NCBI RefSeq assembly: GCF_003432075.1
Contig: NZ_QWBU01000024.1
Location: forward strand, 1-34,092
Length of the DNA: 34,092 nt
Source: Shinella sp. WSJ-2
Lineage (GTDB): Bacteria; Pseudomonadota; Alphaproteobacteria; Rhizobiales; Rhizobiaceae
Reading direction: 5' to 3'
Shown: in pieces, positions 1 through 8,756 of the stretch
Numbering within the stretch: the first letter of the stretch is position 1
Layout of the letters: each line of letters begins with the position of its first letter
The notes under the pieces: generated by a model
The model's input: only the letters and a program-made list of their open reading frames with translations
Databases searched by the model: none
What the model was told of the DNA's origin: nothing
Made by a program: the position numbers and the translations under genes

Positions 1-1
1 G

Positions 2-328
2 ATCCAGCAGCTCGACAAGGTGACCCAGCAGAACGCCGGTGCATCGGAAGAGATGTCCGGCACGTCGGAAGAACTCGCGGCCCAGGCCGAGGAACTTCAG
101 GCCTCCATCGCCTTCTTCCGCGTCGACCGCGCCGCCGGTGCACCAGCCTCCGCCCAGCGCCGCCCGGCCCCGGTCGCCACCCGCCCGGCGGTAAAACCGG
201 CCGCCGCGCCGGCCCGCAGATCCGACAACAGCATCAATGCCCAACAGGCCCGTGCCCGCGGTTTTGCCTTGGACATGTCGATGGGCGGCCCGGATGCCGA
301 CGACGCAGACTTCAGGGAAAGCGCTTGA
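2..328 (+). CDS. Methyl-accepting chemotaxis protein, C-terminal end (5' part outside window)
   Basis: The reading frame is open from the first bases of the window and ends at TGA 326-328. The first visible residues (IQQLDKVTQQNAGASEEMS) followed by GTSEELAAQAEELQ are typical of the last cytoplasmic helix of chemoreceptor signalling domains, which return from the hairpin tip that binds CheA and CheW. About 65 residues of low-complexity Ala/Pro/Arg tail follow and end in ADFRESA. There is no NWETF-type pentapeptide for tethering CheR or CheB. cheW, cheR and cheB follow directly, so this is the receptor of a chemotaxis operon whose earlier genes lie upstream. The family call is firm; the ligand cannot be known because the sensory part is missing. 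Confidence 0.9.
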   Translation: MQQLDKVTQQNAGASEEMSGTSEELAAQAEELQASIAFFRVDRAAGAPASAQRRPAPVATRPAVKPAAAPARRSDNSINAQQARARGFALDMSMGGPDADDADFRESA

Positions 329-330
329 TC

Positions 331-825
331 ATGGCCGGCACGTCCTCCGAATCCCAGTACGTCACCTTCTCCCTCGACAACGAGGTTTTCGCGGTCCCCG
401 TCTCCGTGGTCCGGGAAATCCTCGACCATGAGGATGCCTTCAGGATCCCGCATGGGCCGGACTACCTGCTCGGCCTCAGGGACGTGCGCGGCCAGGGCGT
501 GCCGGTCATCGATCTCCGTCTTCGTCTGGGCATGACGAAGACGGAGAAGACGCCGCACACGCGGGCGCTCGTGCTCGACGTGCCGATCGGCGAGAAGACC
601 CTGACGCTGGGACTTGTCGCCGACCGCGTCTACGAGGTCATTCCCTTCCGCGACGAGGAGATCGAGGGTGCGCCTGACATCGGCGTGCGCTGGCCCTCCG
701 ATTACATTGCCGGCGTCGTGCGCCGCAACGGCGGCTTCGTCGTCATCGTCGATCTCGCCCGCCTCTTCTCCGGCGCGGAAGTGGCGATGATGGGGTCGGC
801 AAACCGCCTCGCCGCCACGGCATAA
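331..825 (+). CDS. cheW: Chemotaxis coupling protein CheW
   Basis: A 164-residue protein of normal CheW length. CheW is the adaptor that links chemoreceptors to the histidine kinase CheA at the inner face of the membrane. Recognisable segments are YVTFSLDNEVFAVPVSVVREIL at the N-terminus, GLRDVRGQGVPVIDLRLRLG in the middle and PSDYIAGVVRRNGGFVVIVDLARLF near the C-terminus, which match the two SH3-like lobes of the family. I start it at ATG 331, two bases after the receptor stop; a TTG at 325 overlapping that stop is possible but less likely. The tight spacing implies translational coupling within the che operon. Confidence 0.93.
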   Translation: MAGTSSESQYVTFSLDNEVFAVPVSVVREILDHEDAFRIPHGPDYLLGLRDVRGQGVPVIDLRLRLGMTKTEKTPHTRALVLDVPIGEKTLTLGLVADRVYEVIPFRDEEIEGAPDIGVRWPSDYIAGVVRRNGGFVVIVDLARLFSGAEVAMMGSANRLAATA

Positions 826-839
826 TTCAGGAGAACGGC

Positions 840-1691
840 GTGGGAGCAGCATTGCGGGCGCAGGCGAGCGAAGACGGCTTGAGCAGCCGGAATTTCGAGG
901 CGCTGTCGCGCTACATTTACGACTATAGCGGCATCAAGATGCCAATCACGAAGCTGACCATGCTGGAAGGCCGCCTGCGGCGCCGCCTCAGGGCGACCGG
1001 CATCCCCAACTTCAACGCCTATTGCGACTATATCTTCAAGCACGGCGGCATCGAGAAGGAGGCAATCTTCCTGATCGACGCCGTGACGACCAACAAGACG
1101 GATTTCTTCCGCGAGCCGAAGCATTTCGAGTTCATGGAGCACACAGGCCTGCCGGAGCTCGCGGCTGCCGGACACAAGCGGCTGCGCCTGTGGAGTGCCG
1201 CCTGCTCCATCGGTGCCGAGCCCTATACGATGGCGATGGTGCTGCAGGATTTCGCCGACAATACGCCCGGCATCGACTATCGCATTCTCGCGACCGACCT
1301 TTCGACCGACGTGCTGCAGGCCGCCCGCCGCGGCGTTTATCCGCGCGATATGGTCCAGCCCGTGCCGGCGGAGGTGCAGCGGCGCTATGTGATGGTTTCG
1401 CGCGATGCCGCGCGCGGCGAGGTGCGCATTCATCCGCGGCTGCGCGCGACCATCGGCTTTGCCCGCATGAACCTCATGGACAGCGCCTATAAGGTGGGCG
1501 AGCCGATGCACATGATCTTCTGCCGCAACGTGCTGATCTATTTCGACAAGCCGACGCAGGCCAAGGTGCTGTCGCGGCTGTGCGACTGCCTCATTCCGGG
1601 CGGCTATCTCTATGTGGGGCACTCCGAAACGGTCACCGGCATTTCCCTGCCGGTGCGCCAGGTCGCCAACACGGTTTTCAAGAAGATCTGA
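840..1691 (+). CDS. cheR: Chemoreceptor glutamate methyltransferase CheR
   Basis: CheR methylates glutamates on chemoreceptors using S-adenosylmethionine, for adaptation. The 283-residue protein has the small N-terminal helical domain (to about residue 80), then [10 protein letters not shown] at 89-98, the SAM-binding [15 protein letters not shown] at about 118-132, ATDLSTDVL at 151-159, and [14 protein letters not shown] and YVGHSETV towards the C-terminus. The SAM loop has Ala where many CheRs have Glu (GAEPYT rather than GEEPYS). The start is GTG 840, preceded by CAGGAG at 828-833. Its stop overlaps the cheB start by one base (TGATG), which indicates coupled translation with the opposing demethylase. 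Confidence 0.94.
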   Translation: MGAALRAQASEDGLSSRNFEALSRYIYDYSGIKMPITKLTMLEGRLRRRLRATGIPNFNAYCDYIFKHGGIEKEAIFLIDAVTTNKTDFFREPKHFEFMEHTGLPELAAAGHKRLRLWSAACSIGAEPYTMAMVLQDFADNTPGIDYRILATDLSTDVLQAARRGVYPRDMVQPVPAEVQRRYVMVSRDAARGEVRIHPRLRATIGFARMNLMDSAYKVGEPMHMIFCRNVLIYFDKPTQAKVLSRLCDCLIPGGYLYVGHSETVTGISLPVRQVANTVFKKI

Positions 1692-2779
1692 TGCCCCTTC
1701 CCGGCCGCAAAATCCGCGTTCTCATCATCGACGATTCCGCAAGCGTGCGTCAGGCGCTGACCCATGTGCTGGAAGAGGACCCCGAGATCGAAGTGATGGG
1801 CGCGGCCTCCGACCCCTTCATGGCGGCGAAGAAGATCCAGGAAGAACTGCCCGACGTCATCACGCTCGATGTCGAAATGCCGCGCATGGACGGCATCACC
1901 TTCCTGCGCAAGATCATGTCGCAGCGGCCGATCCCGGTCGTCATGTGCTCCTCACTGACCGAGGAAGGCTCCGAGACGCTGATGCAGGCGCTGGAAGCCG
2001 GCGCGGTCGATATCATCCTGAAACCGAAGATCGGCGCGGCCGACCACCTGGCCGAATCAGGCACCCGCATCCGCGAGGCGGTCAAAGGGGCGGCCGTCGC
2101 CCGCCTCGGCACGAACCGCCGCAGCGCCGCCGCAAGCGGTCCGACCGCCAAGCTCACCGCCGATGCCGTGCTGCCCCCGCCGACCGGCCGCGCCATGGCC
2201 AAGACGACGGAAATGGTCGCCTGCATCGGCGCCTCGACCGGCGGCACGGAGGCGCTGCGCGTTCTCCTGGAACAGCTGCCGGCCAACGCGCCGGGCATCG
2301 TCATCGTCCAGCACATGCCGGAAAAATTCACCGCTGCCTTCGCCAAGCGGCTGAACAGCCTCTGCGAGGTCGAGGTTAAGGAAGCGGTGCACGGCGATCC
2401 CGTGCTGCGCGGCCATGTGCTGATCGCCCCCGGCGACCGGCACATGATGCTGGAGCGGCAGGGCGCGCGCTACCATGTCGCTGTGCGCGAGGGCCCGCTC
2501 GTCTCGCGCCACCGGCCCTCCGTCGACGTGCTCTTCCGCTCCGCCGCCCGTGCGGCAGGGGCAAACGCCATGGGCGTCATCATGACCGGCATGGGCGACG
2601 ACGGCGCCCGCGGCATGGCCGAGATGCACCAGGCCGGCGCCTATACGGTGGCGCAGGACGAGGCGAGCTCCATCGTCTTCGGCATGCCGAAGGAAGCCAT
2701 CGCGCATGGCGGCGTCGACAGGATCCTGCCACTCGATCAGCTCGCCCGCGAAATCCTCGCAGCCGACCGGCGCCGATAG
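1691..2779 (+). CDS. cheB: Chemoreceptor methylesterase/deamidase CheB
   Basis: CheB removes methyl groups from, and deamidates, chemoreceptors; its activity is controlled by phosphorylation of an N-terminal receiver domain. The 362-residue protein has a receiver domain at about 8-125, with acidic pair D14/D15, probable phospho-acceptor D60 ([13 protein letters not shown]) and K111. A variable linker follows (about 130-170), then the esterase domain. The catalytic triad is visible as S182 in GASTGG, H208 in VQHMPEKF and D304 in TGMGDDGA. The start is ATG 1691, overlapping the cheR stop. It is the last recognisable che gene; cheA and cheY must be upstream or elsewhere. Confidence 0.95.
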   Translation: MPLPGRKIRVLIIDDSASVRQALTHVLEEDPEIEVMGAASDPFMAAKKIQEELPDVITLDVEMPRMDGITFLRKIMSQRPIPVVMCSSLTEEGSETLMQALEAGAVDIILKPKIGAADHLAESGTRIREAVKGAAVARLGTNRRSAAASGPTAKLTADAVLPPPTGRAMAKTTEMVACIGASTGGTEALRVLLEQLPANAPGIVIVQHMPEKFTAAFAKRLNSLCEVEVKEAVHGDPVLRGHVLIAPGDRHMMLERQGARYHVAVREGPLVSRHRPSVDVLFRSAARAAGANAMGVIMTGMGDDGARGMAEMHQAGAYTVAQDEASSIVFGMPKEAIAHGGVDRILPLDQLAREILAADRRR

Positions 2780-2795
2780 GCATTTTCACCAGCCG

Positions 2796-2803
2796 TTAAC
2801 CAT
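2796..2803 (+). promoter_or_regulatory. TTAACCAT, possible CtrA half-site upstream of the ParA-like gene
   Basis: The cheB-parA gap (2780-2881) contains TTAACCAT at 2796-2803 in a short AT-richer patch. This matches the half-site known for the alphaproteobacterial cell-cycle regulator CtrA. Only one half-site is seen and an eight-base match can occur by chance, so this is a weak call. Confidence 0.25.
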
Positions 2804-2881
2804 AATTGGCGACAGTGAAGAGACACCATGCAGGGTGTTTGTTCGAGCGATGACCGGCTCACGAACCGATCCGGAGAGGCC

Positions 2882-3589
2882 ATGCCCGTCATCACCTTCG
2901 CCAACACCAAGGGCGGCGCCGGCAAGACGACCGCGGTGCTTTTGCTTGCGACAGAGCTTGCCCGCCTCGGCTTTCGCGTCTCGGTGCTCGACGCCGACCC
3001 GCAGCACTGGATCACTCGCTGGTACGAAAATTCCGAGGACGCGCTCGGCAGGCGCCTGAACGTCGTTCCCTATGTCACGATGAGCACGATCGACCGGCAG
3101 CTCGCCGAGGAAAAAAACCGCGCCGATTTCGTGCTGATCGACCTGCCGGGTTCGCGCAGTTCCCTGCTCGCCAAGGCCGTCGGCCATGCTGACTATGTGC
3201 TGATCCCCGTACAGGGCTCGGCGATGGACGCCCAGGGCGGCGCCAATGTCATTGAACTCCTGCAATATCTCGAAGACAAGGCCGATATCCGCATCCGCCA
3301 TTCGGTCGTGCTCACCCGTGTCAATTCCATGGTGACGACGCGCGCGATGAATGCCGTGAAAGACCTGCTCGCCGCCCGCCGCGTGCACCTGCTGGAAACC
3401 CCGATCATCGAACGCTCTGCCTTCCGCGACATCTTCGGCTGCGGCGGCACGCTCTATTCGATGGATGCCAAGCGCGTCAGCAATCTCGACAAGGCGCAGG
3501 AAAACGCCCGTGCGCTGGCGATCGAGGTGCTCAGGCAGATTCCGGCGGCTGTCGCCCCCGCAGCAAGCCGCCTGAAGGATGTGGCGTAG
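2882..3589 (+). CDS. ParA/MinD-superfamily ATPase, VirC1-like
   Basis: A 235-residue P-loop ATPase of the ParA type. The deviant Walker A motif is NTKGGAGKTT (residues 8-17, with the signature first lysine), followed by VLDADPQHWITRWYEN and FVLIDLPGSRSS (Walker A' region). The DADP...TRWxEN block and overall length recall VirC1 of Agrobacterium, which binds overdrive DNA and places T-DNA complexes at the cell pole. ParA ATPases also position plasmids and chemotaxis arrays. There is no ParB gene beside it. I chose ATG 2882, after GGAGAG, because ParA proteins normally begin a few residues before the first beta strand; ATG 2828 would add 18 residues. It lies 102 bases after cheB. Whether it positions the chemoreceptor cluster is inference. 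Confidence 0.85.
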   Translation: MPVITFANTKGGAGKTTAVLLLATELARLGFRVSVLDADPQHWITRWYENSEDALGRRLNVVPYVTMSTIDRQLAEEKNRADFVLIDLPGSRSSLLAKAVGHADYVLIPVQGSAMDAQGGANVIELLQYLEDKADIRIRHSVVLTRVNSMVTTRAMNAVKDLLAARRVHLLETPIIERSAFRDIFGCGGTLYSMDAKRVSNLDKAQENARALAIEVLRQIPAAVAPAASRLKDVA

Positions 3590-3629
3590 CGCACGGCCTG
3601 CCCCCCGCGGAAGACGTACCGGGCGAACG

Positions 3630-6600
3630 TCAGAAGCGGAATTTGACCATGCCCTTGAAGACACGGCCCCAGCCATTCCAGCCGGGCGTCACCTCGAACT
3701 TCTCATCGAGAAGATTGTAGGCGCTCGCCTCGAAAATAACGTTCTTGTCGAACGGCTCCCAGGTCAGGTTCGCATCGAGCGTCCAGTAGTCGTCCAGCTT
3801 CCGCGCGGTGGGATCTGCATACCGCTCGCCGATATAGTTGGCAGCAATCGTCGCCTTCACATTCGCTTCGCTGACATAGGTCACTGCGACCTGTCCGGTA
3901 TGCCGTGGCAGGAAGGGAAGGTCACGTCCGAACGACGGGCTTGCCGCATCCTTGTCCTCCGAGAAGGTAAGGGCATAGGTCGCCGACAGGCCGAAGCCAT
4001 AGTCCAGCGCCAGATTGGCGGTCATCGCAACACGATCCGCCGTCGCCTTGTCGAAACCAAGATTCGATATGATCAGGGCGTCGCTGATCGTCAGATCGTT
4101 GAACATCTGATGCTGGTAGTCGAGCGTGGTGAAGAACCGGTCGGTCCATTCCGCATCCCATTTCAAGGCCAGGGTGTCGGCATATCCGTCAGCCCCCACG
4201 CTGAATTCGTTGGGCTGCAAGCCGACGATGCCGATCGGTGCCAGTGTCGGCGTCGTCGCGTCCATACTCTGGCGGATGTAACCGGCCCGCAGCCAATGCC
4301 CCTCGGCCGGTGTCCAGGCGAGCCCGATCCTCGGGTCGAGATGTTTCGAATCATTGCCGTTGCCCCCGCCCCAGATCGTCGCGAACAGTCCGTATTCGGC
4401 CTTCAGATCCGGGGTGATCTCCTGCGTGAGATCGACATAGGCCTTTGCGAAATAGCTGTCGTCCTGCGTCGAGGCTCTGGCCGTCGGAATGCCCGTTGCC
4501 GAAAACTCCAGGCTCGTCACATTGCTGAGGAGGCCGCCTTCCACGCCGTACCGGCAGATAAGATCGTCGCTTTCGACCGTATGATTGAGTGCCGCGACAT
4601 AACTTTTCTGACCGAAGCCCAGAGTTGTCTTGGTAAATACCGGCGGTATCAACTCCCCAAGCGAGCGTTCAAAATCGAATGACGAATACAAGAGTGCCGC
4701 ATTCACGACGTTGCGGTAGTCGATCGTGTGGCTCCAGCCCAGGCCGCCCGTCGTGAACGTCGTATCGACCCCGTAGGTTTGCCCGGGAAAGAAATCGTTC
4801 AGATAGGGAAGGCCAAACGCGAAGGCGTTGGTGCTGTGGCTCGCATAGGCGACCAGACTGTCATCCGGCGTGACCGTGGACGTCAGGTAGCCGTTGAAGC
4901 TCAGGATGTCCAAGTCGGTATCGATATCGCGGGCAAAAATACCATTGTCGATATGGCGCGTATCGTCAGGCGATTTCGAATATTGCAGGCTCAGATTGCT
5001 GCTGAACGGCACCGGCTCGTTCGAATAACTCTGGAAATCCAGCGAACCCAGCCAGCCCTCGGTGCCCGGATTGAGCGTCGTGCCGATGCCGACCGACCCC
5101 TCGAAGAAAGGACGGTTCAGGAGCGAGGTGCCGCGGGACCGGCTGGAAACGAGGTGAGGGTTGAACAGCAGGCCCTGGAAAAACGACGAGAACGCCGTGC
5201 TGTTCGGATTGTCGGTAATGACGTCGTCGCCGGGAAGATAGGAGCTCACCAGCGGAGAAGCGCCACCGCGCAGCACCTGGTCCATATAGGCGCTGCCGGC
5301 GAAGGGATCGAAGACGGCGTCACCGTAGTATTGTCCCCAGGCATTCAGCCCTTGCAGGCGGAAGGCGGCATTCAGCGTCGATCCGGCCCGCTGATTCGCC
5401 TGCAGCGACGCAAACTGGCCGCCCTGCGCCCGCGAGCGACGAAGATATTCCTGAGCATAGTGGATCGCGCCGGGCGCATCATAGTCATCGATGGCAATGG
5501 CGGTCCGCATTTCGGAGATGACCCGATCGTTCTTGTCCAACCGGTCGGCATTGTCGAGGGCCTGTTGCCCCGGCTCACGGGCACCGCCTTCATAATGCGC
5601 GGCAGCCAGCATGAGCTGGGATTGCGAATGGGCCGGATTGGCTGTCGAGGCCGCCAGAAGATCGTCCAGCGCCTTGTCGATCTCGCCAGTCTGCAAATAA
5701 TATCGTCCGCGCGCCAGGAAAGCGATGCTGAAGGACGGATCGGCGGCAATCGCGAGATCGATCTCGCGCTTCGCGTCCTTCATCCGTGACTGGTCGAGAT
5801 AGAAGATGGCCAGATTGGCGTGGCCGATCGCGCTTTCCGGATCGAGTGCGATCGAACGCTTCATCGCCGCTTCGGCCCTGCGCTCATCACCGCGGGCACT
5901 CTGGGCGAGGCCGATATCGTTCCACACCATGGACGATCCCGGCATGAGCGTCGCGGCGCGGTCGAGGTCCGCAAGCGCAGCCTCTATGTTCCCCTCGAAA
6001 TCCCCGCGTAACCGCGCACGGGCGATAAGGGCCAACGCATCGTCCGGGTCGATCGCCAGGGCCTGATCAATCGCCTCGCGCATCTGTGCGCGGTCGTTGG
6101 TGAGCTGGGCAAGAAGCGCGCGGATTGCCGGCAGCGACGATTCCCCGGGAAAACGCGCTTCCGCCGCCTTGATGGTCGCAACCGCCGCCGGGATATCCTC
6201 CAGGAAACCAGCGGTATAGGCTTTCATGACGGCCGAATAGGGATCGCGCACCTCCGTCGGCGGCTTCAGAGCGAGCTTGGGATTGGCGAGCGTTCGTGCG
6301 TAATATTCGCCATAGGCCGCAATTGCCCGGCGCTTCGGGTCAAGAGCGGGCATCGCCTCTGCAAAAAAGCGGGCCGCATCGCCATAGCGCTTTTCCGCGC
6401 CGGCGATGATCGCGTTGAGATAAGCCACGCGCGCCTTGCCTGCGCGCGTCATCGGCCTCTTGCGGGCTTCGGCCAACGCCTCCAGAGCCGGCCCCCGCCC
6501 TTCGAGGCTGAAGCGCGTCTCCGCAAGCGTTAGCCAATCTTCCGCGCTTCGCCGTTCGGGTGCAATCGCCTGGACCCGCGCGTCTTGCACACGCATCTCC

Positions 6601-7475
6601 CTGACCGGCAGCGGGTTGGCCGGCATGAAGGTGAAACCGTCGCGCAGCGTAATATAGAAGAGCATCTGCTCACGATCGTCGGGCGTCACGATCACGAGTT
6701 TCTGCGGCGCCTGACCGAGCGTGGCAACGGCCGCTTCGCCCTGCGCCACCTGGACACTGCCATAATCGTTCTTCAGTTCGACCTGGCCTTCGAGCACGAT
6801 CAGCGAGGTCTTGTCACCCTGAACCGTCAGCGACCAATCCGTGCCGCGGATCGCCGCTGTCGCCGCCGGGGTCTCGACCGCCAGCCCCTGCCCGCCCCGC
6901 TCGGCGCGCGCCCACATCGTGCCGCTTTCGAGGTTGAGCATCGTGTCACCGGCCGGCGCCATCTGCTTGACCTGAAGGGTGGAATTGCGCCCGAGCCGCA
7001 CCTGCGTGCGATCGGCAAAGAGAATCGCCAGCTGTCCGGTCGCGTTGGTGCGCAGGAGATCGCCGCCCAGAAGGTTCTGATGGCGCACGACATCCTGCCA
7101 ATTCGACAGATCGACGAAACGCACCTCCTCGCCCAGCTTCTGATCGACGACCGAACCGGCGACCGGCCTTGCGCCGCGATCAAGAGGATCAGCGAGCGAC
7201 ATGCCAGACTGGGCCACAAGGAGGCCACCCGCCAAAAGCGGGACGGTCAGAACGGAAAGCGACACGATACCCGTCCGGTATCGGTACAGATGCTGCTGCC
7301 TGTGCAATCCAACCCCCAACTGGATGCGGAGACCGCGTGAGACCGGCTTGGAATTTGCCCTGGTCGCCTCGGCCGCAGGAAAATCAAGCGGGGTGGGAAC
7401 AGCACGCAGGTAATAAATGTTACAAGCTGAACGCGAATACCCTGCAACGTTACCGGCTTTTCCTGCGGGAGGCAA
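3630..7475 (-). CDS. FecR-domain / TPR / outer-membrane beta-barrel fusion protein
   Basis: The maximal frame is 1281 codons, beginning at a TTG at 7475. The first ~60 residues look non-coding, so the real start is probably a TTG or CTG at about 7319-7289, just before a signal-peptide-like stretch (RYRTGIVSLSVLTVPLLAGG, then QSGMSLADP). Domains in order (numbered from 7475): a FecR-type domain at about 115-260 (NLLGGDLLRTNATGQLAILF, ETPAATAAIRGTDW); TPR-like helical repeats at about 310-700 (ALAIDPDDALALIARARL, ALDPESAIGHANLAIFY); then about 550 residues rich in alternating beta strands ending YNLLDEKFEVTPGW...FKGMVKFRF, with the terminal Phe of outer-membrane barrels. The last part resembles TonB-dependent receptor barrels, but I see no TonB box and no plug domain. 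TPR plus barrel also recalls PgaA/BcsC exporters of polysaccharide. Substrate unknown. It converges on the ParA-like gene, with a 40-base gap. Confidence 0.8.
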   Translation of the reverse strand: MPPAGKAGNVAGYSRSACNIYYLRAVPTPLDFPAAEATRANSKPVSRGLRIQLGVGLHRQQHLYRYRTGIVSLSVLTVPLLAGGLLVAQSGMSLADPLDRGARPVAGSVVDQKLGEEVRFVDLSNWQDVVRHQNLLGGDLLRTNATGQLAILFADRTQVRLGRNSTLQVKQMAPAGDTMLNLESGTMWARAERGGQGLAVETPAATAAIRGTDWSLTVQGDKTSLIVLEGQVELKNDYGSVQVAQGEAAVATLGQAPQKLVIVTPDDREQMLFYITLRDGFTFMPANPLPVREMRVQDARVQAIAPERRSAEDWLTLAETRFSLEGRGPALEALAEARKRPMTRAGKARVAYLNAIIAGAEKRYGDAARFFAEAMPALDPKRRAIAAYGEYYARTLANPKLALKPPTEVRDPYSAVMKAYTAGFLEDIPAAVATIKAAEARFPGESSLPAIRALLAQLTNDRAQMREAIDQALAIDPDDALALIARARLRGDFEGNIEAALADLDRAATLMPGSSMVWNDIGLAQSARGDERRAEAAMKRSIALDPESAIGHANLAIFYLDQSRMKDAKREIDLAIAADPSFSIAFLARGRYYLQTGEIDKALDDLLAASTANPAHSQSQLMLAAAHYEGGAREPGQQALDNADRLDKNDRVISEMRTAIAIDDYDAPGAIHYAQEYLRRSRAQGGQFASLQANQRAGSTLNAAFRLQGLNAWGQYYGDAVFDPFAGSAYMDQVLRGGASPLVSSYLPGDDVITDNPNSTAFSSFFQGLLFNPHLVSSRSRGTSLLNRPFFEGSVGIGTTLNPGTEGWLGSLDFQSYSNEPVPFSSNLSLQYSKSPDDTRHIDNGIFARDIDTDLDILSFNGYLTSTVTPDDSLVAYASHSTNAFAFGLPYLNDFFPGQTYGVDTTFTTGGLGWSHTIDYRNVVNAALLYSSFDFERSLGELIPPVFTKTTLGFGQKSYVAALNHTVESDDLICRYGVEGGLLSNVTSLEFSATGIPTARASTQDDSYFAKAYVDLTQEITPDLKAEYGLFATIWGGGNGNDSKHLDPRIGLAWTPAEGHWLRAGYIRQSMDATTPTLAPIGIVGLQPNEFSVGADGYADTLALKWDAEWTDRFFTTLDYQHQMFNDLTISDALIISNLGFDKATADRVAMTANLALDYGFGLSATYALTFSEDKDAASPSFGRDLPFLPRHTGQVAVTYVSEANVKATIAANYIGERYADPTARKLDDYWTLDANLTWEPFDKNVIFEASAYNLLDEKFEVTPGWNGWGRVFKGMVKFRF

Positions 7476-7480
7476 TGAGG

Positions 7481-7500
7481 GTGAAGGTTGTACCCTTCAC
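7481..7500. promoter_or_regulatory. 20-base dyad upstream of the FecR/TPR/barrel gene
   Basis: GTGAAGG at 7481-7487 and CCTTCAC at 7494-7500 form a perfect inverted repeat around six bases. It sits just upstream of the maximal reading frame of the large protein, so it could be an operator. Apart from this and a 12-base palindrome CGCACCGGTGCG at 7710-7721, I see nothing in the 284-base gap 7476-7759. Confidence 0.3.
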
Positions 7501-7759
7501 AAGGTTCTCGTCACCAAACGTTAGCGAGGCATGCCAGGCACGCAAACCGTGTACCGATACCGGAATCCATCTATCTCCTATCCTTGCCACGCAGGCCTCC
7601 CTCCAACTGAGCCGGTAAAAAGCCCATGCGCGTCGTGGATATCGCAGAAGCACGAGCACTTTTCTGAACATCGCGCCGCCGGGAGACCAGCCTGACGTAA
7701 TGCGACCAACGCACCGGTGCGCTGTATATGTCCGCTACTGTCCTTGTAGGGCTCCTTGC

Positions 7760-8656
7760 CTAAACAGGCGCCGTCCTGCCGCCGGGAAAGCGCCAGCCCA
7801 GTCGCACGCCAAGCGTTCCTAGCGCAATCAGCATCATGCCGAGCGCCTGTGCCACTCCGAGCGGATGGCCATAGACGACCCAATCAATGATGATCGCGAC
7901 GAGCGGATAGATGAAGGTCAGCACCCCGATAACCGGCGTCGACAGGTTCGGATAGGCGGAATACATCAACACATAGGCAATGCCCGTGTGCATGATGCCA
8001 ATACCGAGAAGCCACCCCCATGACGCCGCCGGAACGGAACCGAACAGATCAGCGAAGGGTGCAAGCAGGACGACGCCGACGATCGTCTGGCACAGGGCCG
8101 TCACCTCCGGGCGTTGTTGTGCGAGACCTTTCGCCAGAATCGTCGCGATCGCATACAGCAGCGCCGCCGCGAGTGTCAGGGCGATCCCGGCCACCCAACT
8201 CATGCCGACCGTGCCGGAAGAACCGACGAGCCCACTCGCGAGAACGACGCCAACGAACGCCCCGACCATCCAGGTCATCTGGTCGGACGTACTCCGCTCC
8301 TTTAAGAATAGAACACCGATCAGAACCACGAAGAAGGGCTGGATATGATAGACGATCGTCGTCGTGGCGATCGATGTCATCGCAAATCCGGCAAAGAACG
8401 CGATCCAGCTCAAGACCATGCAGACACCGCCAAGGGCGGCGAGCGCCAGGCGGGCCGGCGAGAGGCTGCGGTCCGGCAGATAGCCGCGGATCAGGCACCA
8501 GGCACCGAGAAAGACGGTTCCGAAGGCGCATCGCCAGAAAACCGTCGTGACCGGATCGAGGCCGGCCTCGGTCGCAAATGCCCCGACGGTGCCGACGATC
8601 ATCATCGCCGCCACGAGTTTTGCGGCAGGGAAGCGGGTGTCGGGCGTTCTGTCCAT
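7760..8656 (-). CDS. EamA/DMT-family inner-membrane transporter
   Basis: A 298-residue protein made almost entirely of hydrophobic segments, about ten by eye, arranged as two EamA repeats. The first runs from LVAAMMIVGTVGAFATEAGL, the second from VAGIALTLAAALLYAIATIL. Typical family motifs include FWRCAFGTVFLG, the helix-5 region YHIQPFFVVLIGVLFLKE and its repeat GVLTFIYPLVAIIIDWVVYG. Members export or take up small metabolites such as amino acids, and their substrates are rarely predictable. The start is ATG 8656, preceded on the minus strand by GGAGGG. It is divergent from the LysR gene, with a dyad in the 100-base spacer, so it is probably the target of that regulator. Confidence 0.9.
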   Translation of the reverse strand: MDRTPDTRFPAAKLVAAMMIVGTVGAFATEAGLDPVTTVFWRCAFGTVFLGAWCLIRGYLPDRSLSPARLALAALGGVCMVLSWIAFFAGFAMTSIATTTIVYHIQPFFVVLIGVLFLKERSTSDQMTWMVGAFVGVVLASGLVGSSGTVGMSWVAGIALTLAAALLYAIATILAKGLAQQRPEVTALCQTIVGVVLLAPFADLFGSVPAASWGWLLGIGIMHTGIAYVLMYSAYPNLSTPVIGVLTFIYPLVAIIIDWVVYGHPLGVAQALGMMLIALGTLGVRLGWRFPGGRTAPV

Positions 8657-8712
8657 GCGGGTCCCTCCAAGCACGTTGAAAGGCCATATTGCGGCTCGCC
8701 GCACCTCAATCA

Positions 8713-8742
8713 AACGAATAGATTTGGCGAACGCTATTCGTT
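8713..8742. promoter_or_regulatory. Inverted-repeat operator between the EamA and LysR genes
   Basis: AACGAATAG (8713-8721) and CTATTCGTT (8734-8742) are perfect 9-base arms separated by 12 bases. The element lies 15 bases before the LysR start and 56 before the transporter start. Position and form fit a LysR-type regulator site controlling both divergent genes; the pairing with this LysR protein is inferred. Confidence 0.65.
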
Positions 8743-8756
8743 ATGCTGATAGCGCT

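Noticed and set aside
702-1622. A 306-codon minus-strand frame across cheW and cheR
   Set aside because: Shadow frame; His/Arg-rich translation with no domain, opposite a well-supported che operon.
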